This document shows positions 25,219 through 32,652 of a DNA stretch of 64,000 nt, one piece after another. The stretch lies in assembly GCA_902461565.1 (NCBI GenBank), contig CABPYL010000007.1, positions 1-64,000 on the forward strand, written 5' to 3'. The DNA comes from an uncultured Porphyromonadaceae bacterium. GTDB lineage: Bacteria; Bacteroidota; Bacteroidia; Bacteroidales; Muribaculaceae. A model generated the notes under the pieces. That model was not told where the DNA came from and made no database searches. It saw only the letters and a program-made list of their open reading frames with translations. A program made the translations under genes and the position numbers. Numbering within the stretch: the first letter of the stretch is position 1; each line of letters opens with the position of its first letter.

Positions 25219-25956
25219 ATGAATCTCGATTTTTTCACCCGGCGGTCTACCGTACGTGTTTTCGACAATCGGCCGGTTTCCGATGAAACAATAACCGCAC
25301 TTGTAGAGGCGGCCGCCCATGCGCCCAATACAGGCAATATGCAGCTGTACAGCGTGGTCGCCACTACCTCGGAGGAAGGACGGCAGCGTCTGGCACCGCT
25401 GCATTTCAGTCAGCCCGCGGCTACCGGTGCTCCTGTTCTGCTGACGGTTTGCGCGGATATCAGGCGTTTCGGCCAGTGGTGCGCTGCGCGCGACGCTCAG
25501 ACGGGCCTTGATAACTTCGGCGGCTACCTGTCGGCTATTACCGATGCCGCCATCTTCGCACAGCAACTCGTTACGGCAGCCGAGCTGAACGGCCTTGGAT
25601 GCTGCTATCTTGGCACTGCCACATACAATGTACAAGGATTTGTGGACGCGCTGAATCTGCCCGACGGAGTATTGCCGCTTGTAGGTATCGCCCTCGGCTA
25701 TCCCGCCGAACAGGAACATCCTGTTTCTGACCGTCTGCCCGTCGATGCGATCCTGCATAGTGAAACATATCACGATGCCACTCCGGAAGATATCGACCGC
25801 TATTATGCCGCAAAGGAGGCGTTGCCGGAATCAAAGGTATTTATCGACGAGAATGATAAGCAGACGCTCGCGCAGGTGTTCGCCGATATCCGATATCCCC
25901 GTGCCCTCAATGAGTCGGTAGGGGAGGCTGTGCTTGGCCGCATTACAAAGAAATAG
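25219..25956 (+). CDS. Nitroreductase family FMN-dependent oxidoreductase
   Basis: A 245-residue flavoprotein of the NfsA/FRP branch. The N-terminal FMN-phosphate contact region is FTRRSTVRVFDNRPVSDETITALVEAAAHAPNTGNMQ; GLGCCYLGTATYNVQGFVDALNLPDGVLPLVGIALGYPAE is the conserved second half. Such enzymes reduce nitroaromatics, quinones or flavins with NAD(P)H; in gut Bacteroidales they also determine nitroimidazole activation. True substrate unknown. Followed by a 315-bp repeat-rich gap without an obvious T-tailed terminator. Confidence 0.88.
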   Translation: MNLDFFTRRSTVRVFDNRPVSDETITALVEAAAHAPNTGNMQLYSVVATTSEEGRQRLAPLHFSQPAATGAPVLLTVCADIRRFGQWCAARDAQTGLDNFGGYLSAITDAAIFAQQLVTAAELNGLGCCYLGTATYNVQGFVDALNLPDGVLPLVGIALGYPAEQEHPVSDRLPVDAILHSETYHDATPEDIDRYYAAKEALPESKVFIDENDKQTLAQVFADIRYPRALNESVGEAVLGRITKK

Positions 25957-26006
25957 AAAAAAGGATAGGGGGGCGCTTGGGGAAGTACTTATCTAAATCA
26001 TTGATA

Positions 26007-26041
26007 GTCAGCGGGTAGCCGCTGACGTGCCAAAGGCACGT
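26007..26041. repeat. Tandem hairpins GTCAGCGG/CCGCTGAC and ACGTGCC/GGCACGT
   Basis: Two perfect hairpins side by side: 26007-26014 with 26019-26026 (loop GTAG), and 26025-26031 with 26035-26041 (loop AAA). The shared bases 26025-26026 mean only one can form fully at a time. Resembles dispersed intergenic repeats of Bacteroidales. Confidence 0.5.
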
Positions 26042-26132
26042 CCCTACATCGGGAGGCATTCCTTGTGTCGGGAGTTGCTGCATTACCTCATTAGCGCGGA
26101 CGGGCTACACAGATTTCCGGTTAGTAGGCTGT

Positions 26133-26181
26133 CCACGGACGCATGCGTCCGCGGTTATTTAGATGTGATGACCTCCGGCCA
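26133..26181 (+). repeat. Dispersed palindromic repeat, copy 2
   Basis: Core CGGACGCATGCGTCCG (26136-26151) is a perfect 16-bp palindrome, followed by GGTTATTTA and ending in CCTCCGGCCAT. It parallels the minus-strand reading of 18784-18831 across about 43 bases with one gap and scattered substitutions. Confidence 0.6.
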
Positions 26182-26220
26182 TCAGAAGGCTGTCTGAACT
26201 GGTTGGTAGTCGATACCTAT

Positions 26221-26252
26221 AAAAACAAAAAATCCCGCCGGGGCGGGATTTT
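26221..26252 (-). terminator. Intrinsic terminator of the sdhCAB operon
   Basis: On the minus strand AAAATCCCGC, loop CCCG, GCGGGATTTT, then a T-rich run (TTTTTTGTTTTT overlapping the arm). It ends about 20-50 bases past the sdhB stop. Confidence 0.85.
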
Positions 26253-26271
26253 CTATTGTAGTCTCGGGAGG

Positions 26272-27027
26272 TTATTCCGAGCACTTTGCGGAGATGAATT
26301 CGCGGTTGAGGCGAGCGATGTTGCTCAGAGGAACGTTCTTGGGGCATTCTGCGGCGCAGGCACCGGTGTTGGTGCAGTTGCCGAAGCCGAGTTCGTCCAT
26401 CTTGCGTACCATTGCGCGTGCGCGGCGCTTGCGTTCAATCTGGCCCTGTGGGAGCAGTGCGAACTGGCTTACCTTGGCCGATACGAAGAGCATTGCGGAG
26501 CCGTTCTTGCAGGCAGCGACACATGCGCCGCAGCCGATGCAGGTGGCGGAGTCCATAGCGGTGTCGGCAACGGCCTTGCTGATGGGGGTACTGTTTGCGT
26601 CGGGAGCACCGCCGCAGTTGAAGGATACGTAGCCGCCGGCCTGCTGAATCTGGTCGAAGGCGTTACGGTTCACCATAAGGTCGCGGATTACAGGGAATGC
26701 AGCCGAGCGCCAGGGTTCGATGGTGATTGTGTCGCCGTCGTTGAACTTACGCATGTGGAGCTGGCAGGTTGTGATACCCTGCACGGGGCCGTGGGGATGG
26801 CCGTTGATATAGAGGGAGCACATGCCGCAGATACCTTCGCGGCAGTCGTTGTCGAATACAACGGGTTCTTCGCCTTTTTCCACCAGCTGTTGGTTGAGCA
26901 TGTCCAGCATTTCAAGGAAGCTGGAGCCTGTGGAAACGTTGTCGAGGGCGTAGTTGACGAACTGTCCTTTTTCCTTAGGACCACGCTGACGCCAAATTTT
27001 CAGTTTTACGCTGATTGTATGTTCCAT
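26272..27027 (-). CDS. sdhB: Succinate dehydrogenase/fumarate reductase iron-sulfur subunit
   Basis: Carries electrons between the flavin of SdhA and the membrane cytochrome b. Cluster motifs: CREGICGMCSLYING for [2Fe-2S] near residue 65, CIGCGACVAACKNGSAMLF for [4Fe-4S] near 150, and CTNTGACAAECPKNVP for [3Fe-4S] near 210. I start at ATG 27027 (251 residues, MEHTISVKLKIWRQRG); an in-frame upstream start at 27078 would add 17 residues translated from a hairpin repeat and is unlikely. In anaerobic Bacteroidetes the complex mainly reduces fumarate as the terminal step of succinate formation. Confidence 0.95.
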   Translation of the reverse strand: MEHTISVKLKIWRQRGPKEKGQFVNYALDNVSTGSSFLEMLDMLNQQLVEKGEEPVVFDNDCREGICGMCSLYINGHPHGPVQGITTCQLHMRKFNDGDTITIEPWRSAAFPVIRDLMVNRNAFDQIQQAGGYVSFNCGGAPDANSTPISKAVADTAMDSATCIGCGACVAACKNGSAMLFVSAKVSQFALLPQGQIERKRRARAMVRKMDELGFGNCTNTGACAAECPKNVPLSNIARLNREFISAKCSE

Positions 27028-27049
27028 TTTCGAAGTTTTCTTTGGTAGG

Positions 27050-27073
27050 GGCGACGGCCGTATGGCCGGCGCC
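27050..27073. repeat. Hairpin between sdhA and sdhB
   Basis: GGCGACGGCC (27050-27059) and GGCCGGCGCC (27064-27073) pair with one mismatch around GTAT. It lies in the 62-bp gap between two cotranscribed genes; with no T run it is more likely a stability or translation element, or an inserted repeat, than a terminator. Confidence 0.5.
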
Positions 27074-27089
27074 ACCACGTGGTTTAGAA

Positions 27090-29114
27090 TTATGACTTGT
27101 AGTTACGTGTCTGAACCTGAATAGCCTCGTAGTTGAGGGGTTCCTTGATAAGGATGGGCTTTTCGGTGTCGCCGGTATATTTCCAGCAGCTGACGTACAT
27201 GTACTTGTCGTCGCGGCGTGCAGCCTCGCCGTCGGGAGTCTGATATTCCTCGCGGAAGTGAGCGCCGCAGCTTTCGTTGCGGTTGAGGGCGTCGATTGCC
27301 ATCATTCGTGCGATTACCAGGAAGTCTTCCAGGCGCAGTGCCTTTTCAAGCTCGGTGTTGAGGTCGTCGGCCTTGCCTACGACGCGGAGGTCGGTGTAGA
27401 ATTCCTTGCGTACTTCCTCGATTTCACCGAGAGCCTTTACGAGGCCCTGGAGTGTACGGCCCATACCTACGAGGTTCCACATAACATGGCCGAGGCGTTT
27501 ATGGATTTCATCGGGGCTCTTGGTGCCCTTGATGTTCATCAGCTTGGCGATGCGGTCGCGCACGGCTTTCTCGGCGGCGTCGAACTCGGGAGCGGTTGTT
27601 TTGAAGCGGGGAACCTTGATCTGGTCGCTGAGGTAGTTCTGCATTGTGTAAGGCAGAACGAAGTAGCCGTCGGCGAGGCCCTGCATAAGAGCGGAGGCAC
27701 CCAGACGGTTTGCGCCGTGGTCGGAGAAATTGCATTCGCCGATAGCGAAGAGGCCCTTGATGGAGGTCTGGAGTTCGTAGTCCACCCAGATGCCGCCCAT
27801 AGTGTAGTGGCTGGCGGGGAAGATCATCATAGGTGTCTCGTATGGGTTGTCGTCGCTGATCATCTGGTACATGTCGAACAGGTTGCCGTAGCGGTCGCGA
27901 ACGACGTCCTTGCCAAGACGCTGGATAGCGTACTTGAAGTCGAGGTAAACGGCATTGCCTGTACCTACGCCGTAGCCGGCGTCGCAGCGTTCCTTGGCGG
28001 CACGGCTGGCGATATCGCGGGGGCAGAGGTTACCGAAGGCGGGGTAGCGGCGCTCCAGATAGAAGTCGCGGTCCTCGTCGGGGATATCGGTGGGTTTCTT
28101 TTTGCCGGCGCGGATGGCTTCGGCATCTTCTTTCTTGGCTGGAACCCAGATACGGCCGTCGTTACGGAGCGATTCGCTCATAAGGGTGAGCTTGCTCTGG
28201 TCTTCGCCGTGAACGGGGATACATGTGGGGTGAATCTGTGTGAAGGCGAGGTTTGCCAGATATGCGCCTTTCTTGAATGCCTGGATGGCGGCTGAGCCGT
28301 TGCAGCCCATAGCGTTGGTGGAAAGGAAGAAAGCACGGCCATAGCCGCCAGTGGCGAGAACCACTGCGTGAGCGGCGTAGCGCTCGATTTCGCCTGTTAC
28401 GAGGTTGCGTACGATGATACCGCGTGCGCGACCGTCGATGATGACGATGTCGAGCATCTCGCGGCGGTTGAAGGAACGTACGGTGCCTTTCTGAATCTGG
28501 CGGTTGAGGGAGCTGTAGGCTCCGAGCAGAAGCTGCTGTCCTGTCTGGCCCTTGGCGTAGAATGTACGGCTTACCTGTGCGCCGCCGAACGAGCGGTTGG
28601 CGAGCAGGCCGCCGTATTCACGGGCGAAGGGAACGCCCTGCTGAACGCACTGGTCGATAATGTTGTTGGACACTTCGGCAAGACGGTAAACGTTTGCCTC
28701 GCGGGAGCGGAAGTCGCCGCCTTTTACGGTGTCGTAGAAGAGGCGGTAAACGGAGTCGCCGTCGTTCTGATAGTTCTTTGCTGCGTTGATACCGCCCTGA
28801 GCTGCGATGGAGTGAGCGCGGCGCGGGCTGTCCTGGATGCAGAAGTTGTATACGTTGAAGCCCATTTCGCCGAGAGTGGAGGCCGCCGAAGCGCCTGCGA
28901 GGCCGGTACCAACGACGATGATGTCGAGGTTACGCTTGTTGGCGGGGTTTACAAGGTGCTGGTGGGCTTTGTAGTTGGTCCATTTCTCAGCGATAGGACC
29001 TTCGGGAATCTTGGAGTCGATGGTGTACTCGGGCTTGTTGCCTGTTTCCACATCGGCAAAATCGTGCATGATGGGGCTGGAATCAATCATGCCCTCAAGG
29101 TTGTTCTGTGCCAT
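27090..29114 (-). CDS. sdhA: Succinate dehydrogenase/fumarate reductase flavoprotein subunit
   Basis: Catalytic subunit with covalently bound FAD. Rossmann fold IIVVGTGLAGASAASTLGEMG near residue 65; FAD-attachment histidine in SPRRAHSIAAQGGINAAKN near 100; substrate-binding HPTCIPVHGEDQSKL near 290; SHYTMGGIWVDYE and GECNFSDHGANRLGASALMQGL near 430-465. The 674-residue length matches Bacteroidetes enzymes, which begin later than E. coli SdhA because of an N-terminal extension (about 50 residues, SKIPEGPIAEKWTNYK). It follows sdhC by 12 bp. Confidence 0.97.
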   Translation of the reverse strand: MAQNNLEGMIDSSPIMHDFADVETGNKPEYTIDSKIPEGPIAEKWTNYKAHQHLVNPANKRNLDIIVVGTGLAGASAASTLGEMGFNVYNFCIQDSPRRAHSIAAQGGINAAKNYQNDGDSVYRLFYDTVKGGDFRSREANVYRLAEVSNNIIDQCVQQGVPFAREYGGLLANRSFGGAQVSRTFYAKGQTGQQLLLGAYSSLNRQIQKGTVRSFNRREMLDIVIIDGRARGIIVRNLVTGEIERYAAHAVVLATGGYGRAFFLSTNAMGCNGSAAIQAFKKGAYLANLAFTQIHPTCIPVHGEDQSKLTLMSESLRNDGRIWVPAKKEDAEAIRAGKKKPTDIPDEDRDFYLERRYPAFGNLCPRDIASRAAKERCDAGYGVGTGNAVYLDFKYAIQRLGKDVVRDRYGNLFDMYQMISDDNPYETPMMIFPASHYTMGGIWVDYELQTSIKGLFAIGECNFSDHGANRLGASALMQGLADGYFVLPYTMQNYLSDQIKVPRFKTTAPEFDAAEKAVRDRIAKLMNIKGTKSPDEIHKRLGHVMWNLVGMGRTLQGLVKALGEIEEVRKEFYTDLRVVGKADDLNTELEKALRLEDFLVIARMMAIDALNRNESCGAHFREEYQTPDGEAARRDDKYMYVSCWKYTGDTEKPILIKEPLNYEAIQVQTRNYKS

Positions 29115-29126
29115 ATCTCTGAGTTG

Positions 29127-30188
29127 TTATTTGTTATCGTTGTTTGTTTCAGCGGATTCCTCGGCGGGCTGCAAGTCCTCGTTGGGGGTAATCTGCATTT
29201 TAGTCATTTCCTTGGCTCTTTTGGCGCGGGTGCGTACGAACTCCGAGAACTGTCCCATCTGGTTCAGGTTCTGACCGGCGAAACCGGGAGCCTGGATGGC
29301 GGAGTACTGTGCGATTGCTTCGGCCATATCGGCGTAATGATCGCCTTTTTCAGCGAAGAAAACTGTGGCGGCGTCGGGGTCGGTCTGGCTTACGGACATG
29401 ATTTCGGTGGAATAGTTGGCAATGAGAGCTTCGGCTTTTTCTTCCCAGTAGTTTCCGTACTGCTCAACGAGCGCGGGGTCTTTGAGGAAGAACTTGTTGT
29501 GTGCCTGTACGGTGAAGAGGACAGCCTGTGCTACGAACAGGAGCACAACGATGCTGGTCCACCAGCATCCGATTTTCTTGAGACGTTTGATCCAGATGTC
29601 GTTGTTCCATCCGCATGTCTGGAACATGGACCAGAAGCCGTGGTTCATGTGGAACCAGAGGGCGATGAAGCCGATGATGTAAACCACGGGAGTCCACCAT
29701 TTCTCAAAAGCGAGCTGGAGGAAAAGGGTACCCATAGCGGGATCGGCGGGAGCGCCTTCTACCTGCGGGAGGACGTTGAGATCGTGCGAGATGAGCTCCT
29801 GAAGCTGCATCTTTGCCCAGAACTGGGTCATATGCACCACGAGGAATGCAAGGATTACGATGCCGAGAACGAGCATATTCTTGGATGCCCACTCAACGCC
29901 GGGAGCGGCGCCGGCAATGGCGTAGCGGTCGTTACCGCGGGCCTTGCGGTTCTGGACTGTAAGCCAGAGTGCGTAGATAATGTGGATGATGAACAGAAGG
30001 GCAAGGCCCATCGATGCGACAAGCGCATACCAGTTGGCACCGAGGAACTCGCAAACCATATTATAGGCTGCGGGCCAAATCAGAGCCACCGAGTTCATCA
30101 ACACGTGAAAAGTTACGAATAGGACGAGGCATACGCCCGTGATGCACATCACGAACTTCCTTCCTATAGATGAGCTTGTTAACCACAT
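29127..30188 (-). CDS. sdhC: Succinate dehydrogenase/fumarate reductase cytochrome b subunit with C-terminal extension
   Basis: Diheme-type membrane anchor of the five-helix fumarate reductase family; exchanges electrons with menaquinone. Helices are visible at about residues 10-35, 55-78, 103-122, 165-183 and 208-228, with candidate heme histidines His28, His69, His119 and His180. The recognisable domain ends at FTVQAHNKFF near residue 234. A further 118 residues follow, acidic and soluble (KDPALVEQYGNYWEEKAEAL...FFAEKGDHYADMAEAIAQYS...PAEESAETNNDNK), making the protein about half again as long as the roughly 230 residues usual for this family. No frame disturbance is seen, so this is a real in-frame extension. 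First gene of the operon. Confidence 0.93.
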   Translation of the reverse strand: MWLTSSSIGRKFVMCITGVCLVLFVTFHVLMNSVALIWPAAYNMVCEFLGANWYALVASMGLALLFIIHIIYALWLTVQNRKARGNDRYAIAGAAPGVEWASKNMLVLGIVILAFLVVHMTQFWAKMQLQELISHDLNVLPQVEGAPADPAMGTLFLQLAFEKWWTPVVYIIGFIALWFHMNHGFWSMFQTCGWNNDIWIKRLKKIGCWWTSIVVLLFVAQAVLFTVQAHNKFFLKDPALVEQYGNYWEEKAEALIANYSTEIMSVSQTDPDAATVFFAEKGDHYADMAEAIAQYSAIQAPGFAGQNLNQMGQFSEFVRTRAKRAKEMTKMQITPNEDLQPAEESAETNNDNK

Positions 30189-30285
30189 AAGATGACTGTT
30201 TTTTAATGAATTATTAATTGTATGTATTCTTTTGTCGGTTAAATGGAAAAGGAGGACGGCCGTGTACCGCTCTCCGTTTATGTTG

Positions 30286-30316
30286 CAAATTTAAGGAGTT
30301 TTCACGTTCCCGCCAA
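30286..30316 (-). promoter_or_regulatory. Promoter of the sdhCAB operon
   Basis: Minus-strand TAAATTTG (plus 30286-30293), 20-bp spacer, TTG (plus 30314-30316). The predicted leader is about 95 nt and contains ACGGCCGT near 30256. Confidence 0.75.
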
Positions 30317-30326
30317 CTTATTGGCG
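30311..30326. promoter_or_regulatory. Palindrome over the sdhC -33 element
   Basis: CGCCAA-CTTA-TTGGCG: perfect six-base arms whose left half contains the -33 TTG (read on the minus strand). Position and symmetry suit a repressor or activator operator. Confidence 0.45.
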
Positions 30327-30460
30327 AAAAAATTCAGCAATAATTCAATTTTCATGTTTTTTCATGATTTTTTACCCTGCTGTAAACCGACGGCGATGTT
30401 AAGATGTTAGAAAAGCAGGATCTCATGTCGGGATTCTTTTAATACTTATTGAATACTGTT

Positions 30461-30985
30461 ATGATTAAAAAAATTCTCGTTGCGGTCCTTGCCGGCATAG
30501 CTACAGTATCTGCGGCATCGGCACAGCGTACCGAAATCACGGCGTCGTATGGCGCTTACACACAGATGGATGCAACAAACATGCACGATGGCTGGAGCCA
30601 TGTGAACAATGCGTGGGGTGCTCTTAATCTGGGGGTCAACTTTCGTGTCAACAACAAGATATGGGTAGGTCCGTCGTATACATTCTCGTCAACCACCACC
30701 GAGGGCGAGCATCACAGCAACATCGCTTATCATGCCGTGATGCTGAACGGACGTTACCACTATTACAGCAACAGTATCGTTAAGCTGTATGCCAAAGTGG
30801 GCCTGGGTGTGGAATTCTCTTACATGCAGCCACGAGGGGGCGACAACTACACCAAAAGCTACTGCGCTTACCAGATTGTACCGCTTGGAGCGCAGGTAGA
30901 CCTGCAGAACAATTGGGCGATGTTTGCCGAGGCCGGCTTCGGCGCCCAGGGTCTGGTGCAGATCGGTTTCAAATGTCGGTTCTGA
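30461..30985 (+). CDS. Outer-membrane beta-barrel protein
   Basis: A 174-residue exported protein; signal peptide MIKKILVAVLAGIATVSAASAQ. The mature part is a series of amphipathic strands rich in Tyr and Gly (TEITASYGAYTQMD, WGALNLGVNFRVNNKIWVGPSYTFSSTT, AVMLNGRYHYYSNSIVKLYAKVGLGVEFSYM) ending QGLVQIGFKCRF with a C-terminal Phe, as expected for a small porin-like barrel. ATG 30461 is preferred over the TTG four codons upstream. No close functional assignment. Monocistronic: a terminator follows. Confidence 0.75.
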   Translation: MIKKILVAVLAGIATVSAASAQRTEITASYGAYTQMDATNMHDGWSHVNNAWGALNLGVNFRVNNKIWVGPSYTFSSTTTEGEHHSNIAYHAVMLNGRYHYYSNSIVKLYAKVGLGVEFSYMQPRGGDNYTKSYCAYQIVPLGAQVDLQNNWAMFAEAGFGAQGLVQIGFKCRF

Positions 30986-31031
30986 CGAAAATATAAAGTC
31001 TTAAAATTTCCAGTCCTTTAAAAACGTATAA

Positions 31032-31076
31032 ACAGGCTGCGCTGTAACCTTGGTTATGGCACAGCCTGTAATTATT
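31032..31076 (+). terminator. Hairpin terminator after the beta-barrel gene
   Basis: ACAGGCTG (31032-31039) pairs with CAGCCTGT (31062-31069), with an inner TAACC/GGTTA pairing, then AATTATTTT. Confidence 0.65.
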
Positions 31077-31125
31077 TTATGTATCCGGAACTTAATCCTA
31101 TATTATAAGTATTATAAGCGGCGCC

Positions 31126-31155
31126 TTGCCGGATGAAAAAAAATGAGTATTTTTG
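31126..31155 (+). promoter_or_regulatory. Promoter of the DUF4491 gene
   Basis: TTG (31126-31128), 19 bp, TATTTTTG (31148-31155); start near 31159, giving a leader of about 12 nt. Confidence 0.6.
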
Positions 31156-31170
31156 TGGAAAATATCAGCT

Positions 31171-31470
31171 ATGTTAGAATTACTGGATTTCGAAGGGCTT
31201 GCGATAGGCCTTGCCACATTTCTTATAATCGGAGTGTTTCATCCCTTAGTTATAAAAGGAGAATACTATTTCGGCGTTGGCTGCTGGTGGGCGTTTCTTG
31301 TCGGCGGCCTTATTATGTGCGCCGTCTCTTTGTTCACCCACGGGGTTGTGTCGATATTGTGCGGTGTTGTGGCATTCTCGTGCTTCTGGTCGATACTTGA
31401 GGTTTTTGAGCAGCGAGAGCGCGTCCGCAAAGGTTGGTTTCCGGCGAATCCGCGACGAAAGGACAAATAG
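31171..31470 (+). CDS. DUF4491 family small membrane protein
   Basis: A 99-residue integral membrane protein with three hydrophobic segments (GLAIGLATFLIIGVFHPLVI, CWWAFLVGGLIMCAVSLF, GVVSILCGVVAFSCFWSI) and a conserved positively charged tail (LEVFEQRERVRKGWFPANPRR). The pattern FHPLVIKGEYYFGVGCWW and the KGWFPANP ending identify DUF4491, widespread in gut anaerobes and of unknown function. I take ATG 31171, six codons inside the longest frame, because the promoter's -7 element overlaps the earlier start. Confidence 0.85.
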   Translation: MLELLDFEGLAIGLATFLIIGVFHPLVIKGEYYFGVGCWWAFLVGGLIMCAVSLFTHGVVSILCGVVAFSCFWSILEVFEQRERVRKGWFPANPRRKDK

Positions 31471-31546
31471 AGTCTTTTTGGTTCCACACATCGCAGATTG
31501 TAATGCAGATATTTTGTGCGTGGGAGCGATATTGAAATATTTTTAG

Positions 31547-31554
31547 TAATTTTG
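31547..31554 (+). promoter_or_regulatory. -7 element upstream of asd
   Basis: TAATTTTG, followed by a leader of about 50 nt to the asd ATG. The TTG at the right distance is missing. Confidence 0.45.
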
Positions 31555-31607
31555 CAGCTTGAACATAAATTTAACGCAAAACAACTGAAAATATATCGCA
31601 TTAGAGA

Positions 31608-32624
31608 ATGAAAGTAGCTATCGTGGGCGCCTCTGGCGCTGTTGGTCAGGAATTTCTGAATGTATTGGGCGCTTCGTCGCTTGCTATTGAAGAATTACGG
31701 CTTTTCGGGTCGCAGCGCAGTGCCGGCCGACGATATACTTTCCGCGGAGAGCCGACGCAACCCGTTCAGGTGCTCGGAGCCGACGAGCATGCCTTCGACG
31801 GCATCGATTTCGCATTTGTTTCGGCGGGAGGCGATGTATCCAAACAGTATGCCGGTTTTATCACAAGCGGAGGTGCAATAATGATAGACAATTCCAGTGC
31901 TTTCCGCATGGACGACGATGTACCTCTGGTAGTGCCGGAGATTAATGGCGAAGACGCTCTCGACGCTCCGCGCAATATTATCGCCAATCCGAACTGCACG
32001 ACAATCCAGATGGTTGTCGCACTCAAACCGATAAACGACATTTCGCCTATACGGCGCGTGCATGTCGCCACATATCAGGCTGCCAGCGGCGCAGGGGCTT
32101 CCGGAATAGAGGAACTGCATGCGCAGACGGAGCAGGTTGTGCGCGGCGAGGAACCGGTGGCAAAAAAATTTGTCAGTCAGTTAGTATACAATCTCATACC
32201 CCATATCGATACTTTCACCGATAACGGTTACACGCGCGAGGAGATGAAGATGTACAACGAGACGAAGAAAATTATGCACGCTCCCGATCTCGATGTAAGT
32301 GCCACATGTGTGCGAGTTCCTGTGGAACGTGCCCACAGCGAGGCAATCTGGGTGGAAACTGAACGCCCTGTCAGCGTCTCCGAGGCCCGTTCGGCCTTTG
32401 CCGCTGCCGACGGTGTGGTGCTTGTGGACCGTCCCGAAGCTCTCGGATACCCCATGCCGAAGGATGCCGCCGGAACCGATCCCGTATATGTCGGCCGCAT
32501 TCGTGCCGATCTTACCAACCCTAACGGGCTGTCGTTCTGGGCGGTGGCCGACCAGATACGCAAAGGCGCTGCCCTCAATGCGGTGCAGATAGCTGAATAT
32601 ATTGTCGCACACCGTAAGGAATAA
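31608..32624 (+). CDS. asd: Aspartate-semialdehyde dehydrogenase
   Basis: NADPH-dependent reduction of aspartyl phosphate, the branch point to lysine/diaminopimelate, threonine and methionine. N-terminal Rossmann motif VAIVGASGAVGQEFL; catalytic cysteine in IIANPNCTTIQMVVAL near residue 130; substrate-binding ATYQAASGAGASGIEEL near 155; CVRVPVERAHSEAI near 230 with the catalytic histidine region. 338 residues is standard. Followed after 28 bp by an antiporter gene, probably on the same transcript. Confidence 0.95.
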   Translation: MKVAIVGASGAVGQEFLNVLGASSLAIEELRLFGSQRSAGRRYTFRGEPTQPVQVLGADEHAFDGIDFAFVSAGGDVSKQYAGFITSGGAIMIDNSSAFRMDDDVPLVVPEINGEDALDAPRNIIANPNCTTIQMVVALKPINDISPIRRVHVATYQAASGAGASGIEELHAQTEQVVRGEEPVAKKFVSQLVYNLIPHIDTFTDNGYTREEMKMYNETKKIMHAPDLDVSATCVRVPVERAHSEAIWVETERPVSVSEARSAFAAADGVVLVDRPEALGYPMPKDAAGTDPVYVGRIRADLTNPNGLSFWAVADQIRKGAALNAVQIAEYIVAHRKE

Positions 32625-32652
32625 CCTTTAGAAAGTTCAGACACCGCAAAAG

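Larger units (their letters stand above)
25957..26271. other. 315-bp gap made of palindromic repeats
   Basis: No coding signal. In order: hairpin pair at 26007-26041, a segment rich in short GGGAG/CATT motifs, the second copy of the dispersed palindromic repeat (26133-26181), and the sdh terminator (26221-26252). The gap separates convergent operons and looks like a landing place for non-coding repeat elements. Confidence 0.6.

Noticed and set aside
26143..27048. A 301-codon plus-strand frame across the repeat gap and sdhB
   Set aside because: Starts inside the repeat element and continues antisense to the iron-sulfur subunit. No known family.
28368..30122. A 584-codon open frame on the plus strand opposite sdhA and sdhC
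   Set aside because: It lies wholly antisense to two well-supported genes, lacks any recognisable motif and reads as the repetitive Val/Gly/Ala-rich output expected when GC-rich codons are read on the other strand.
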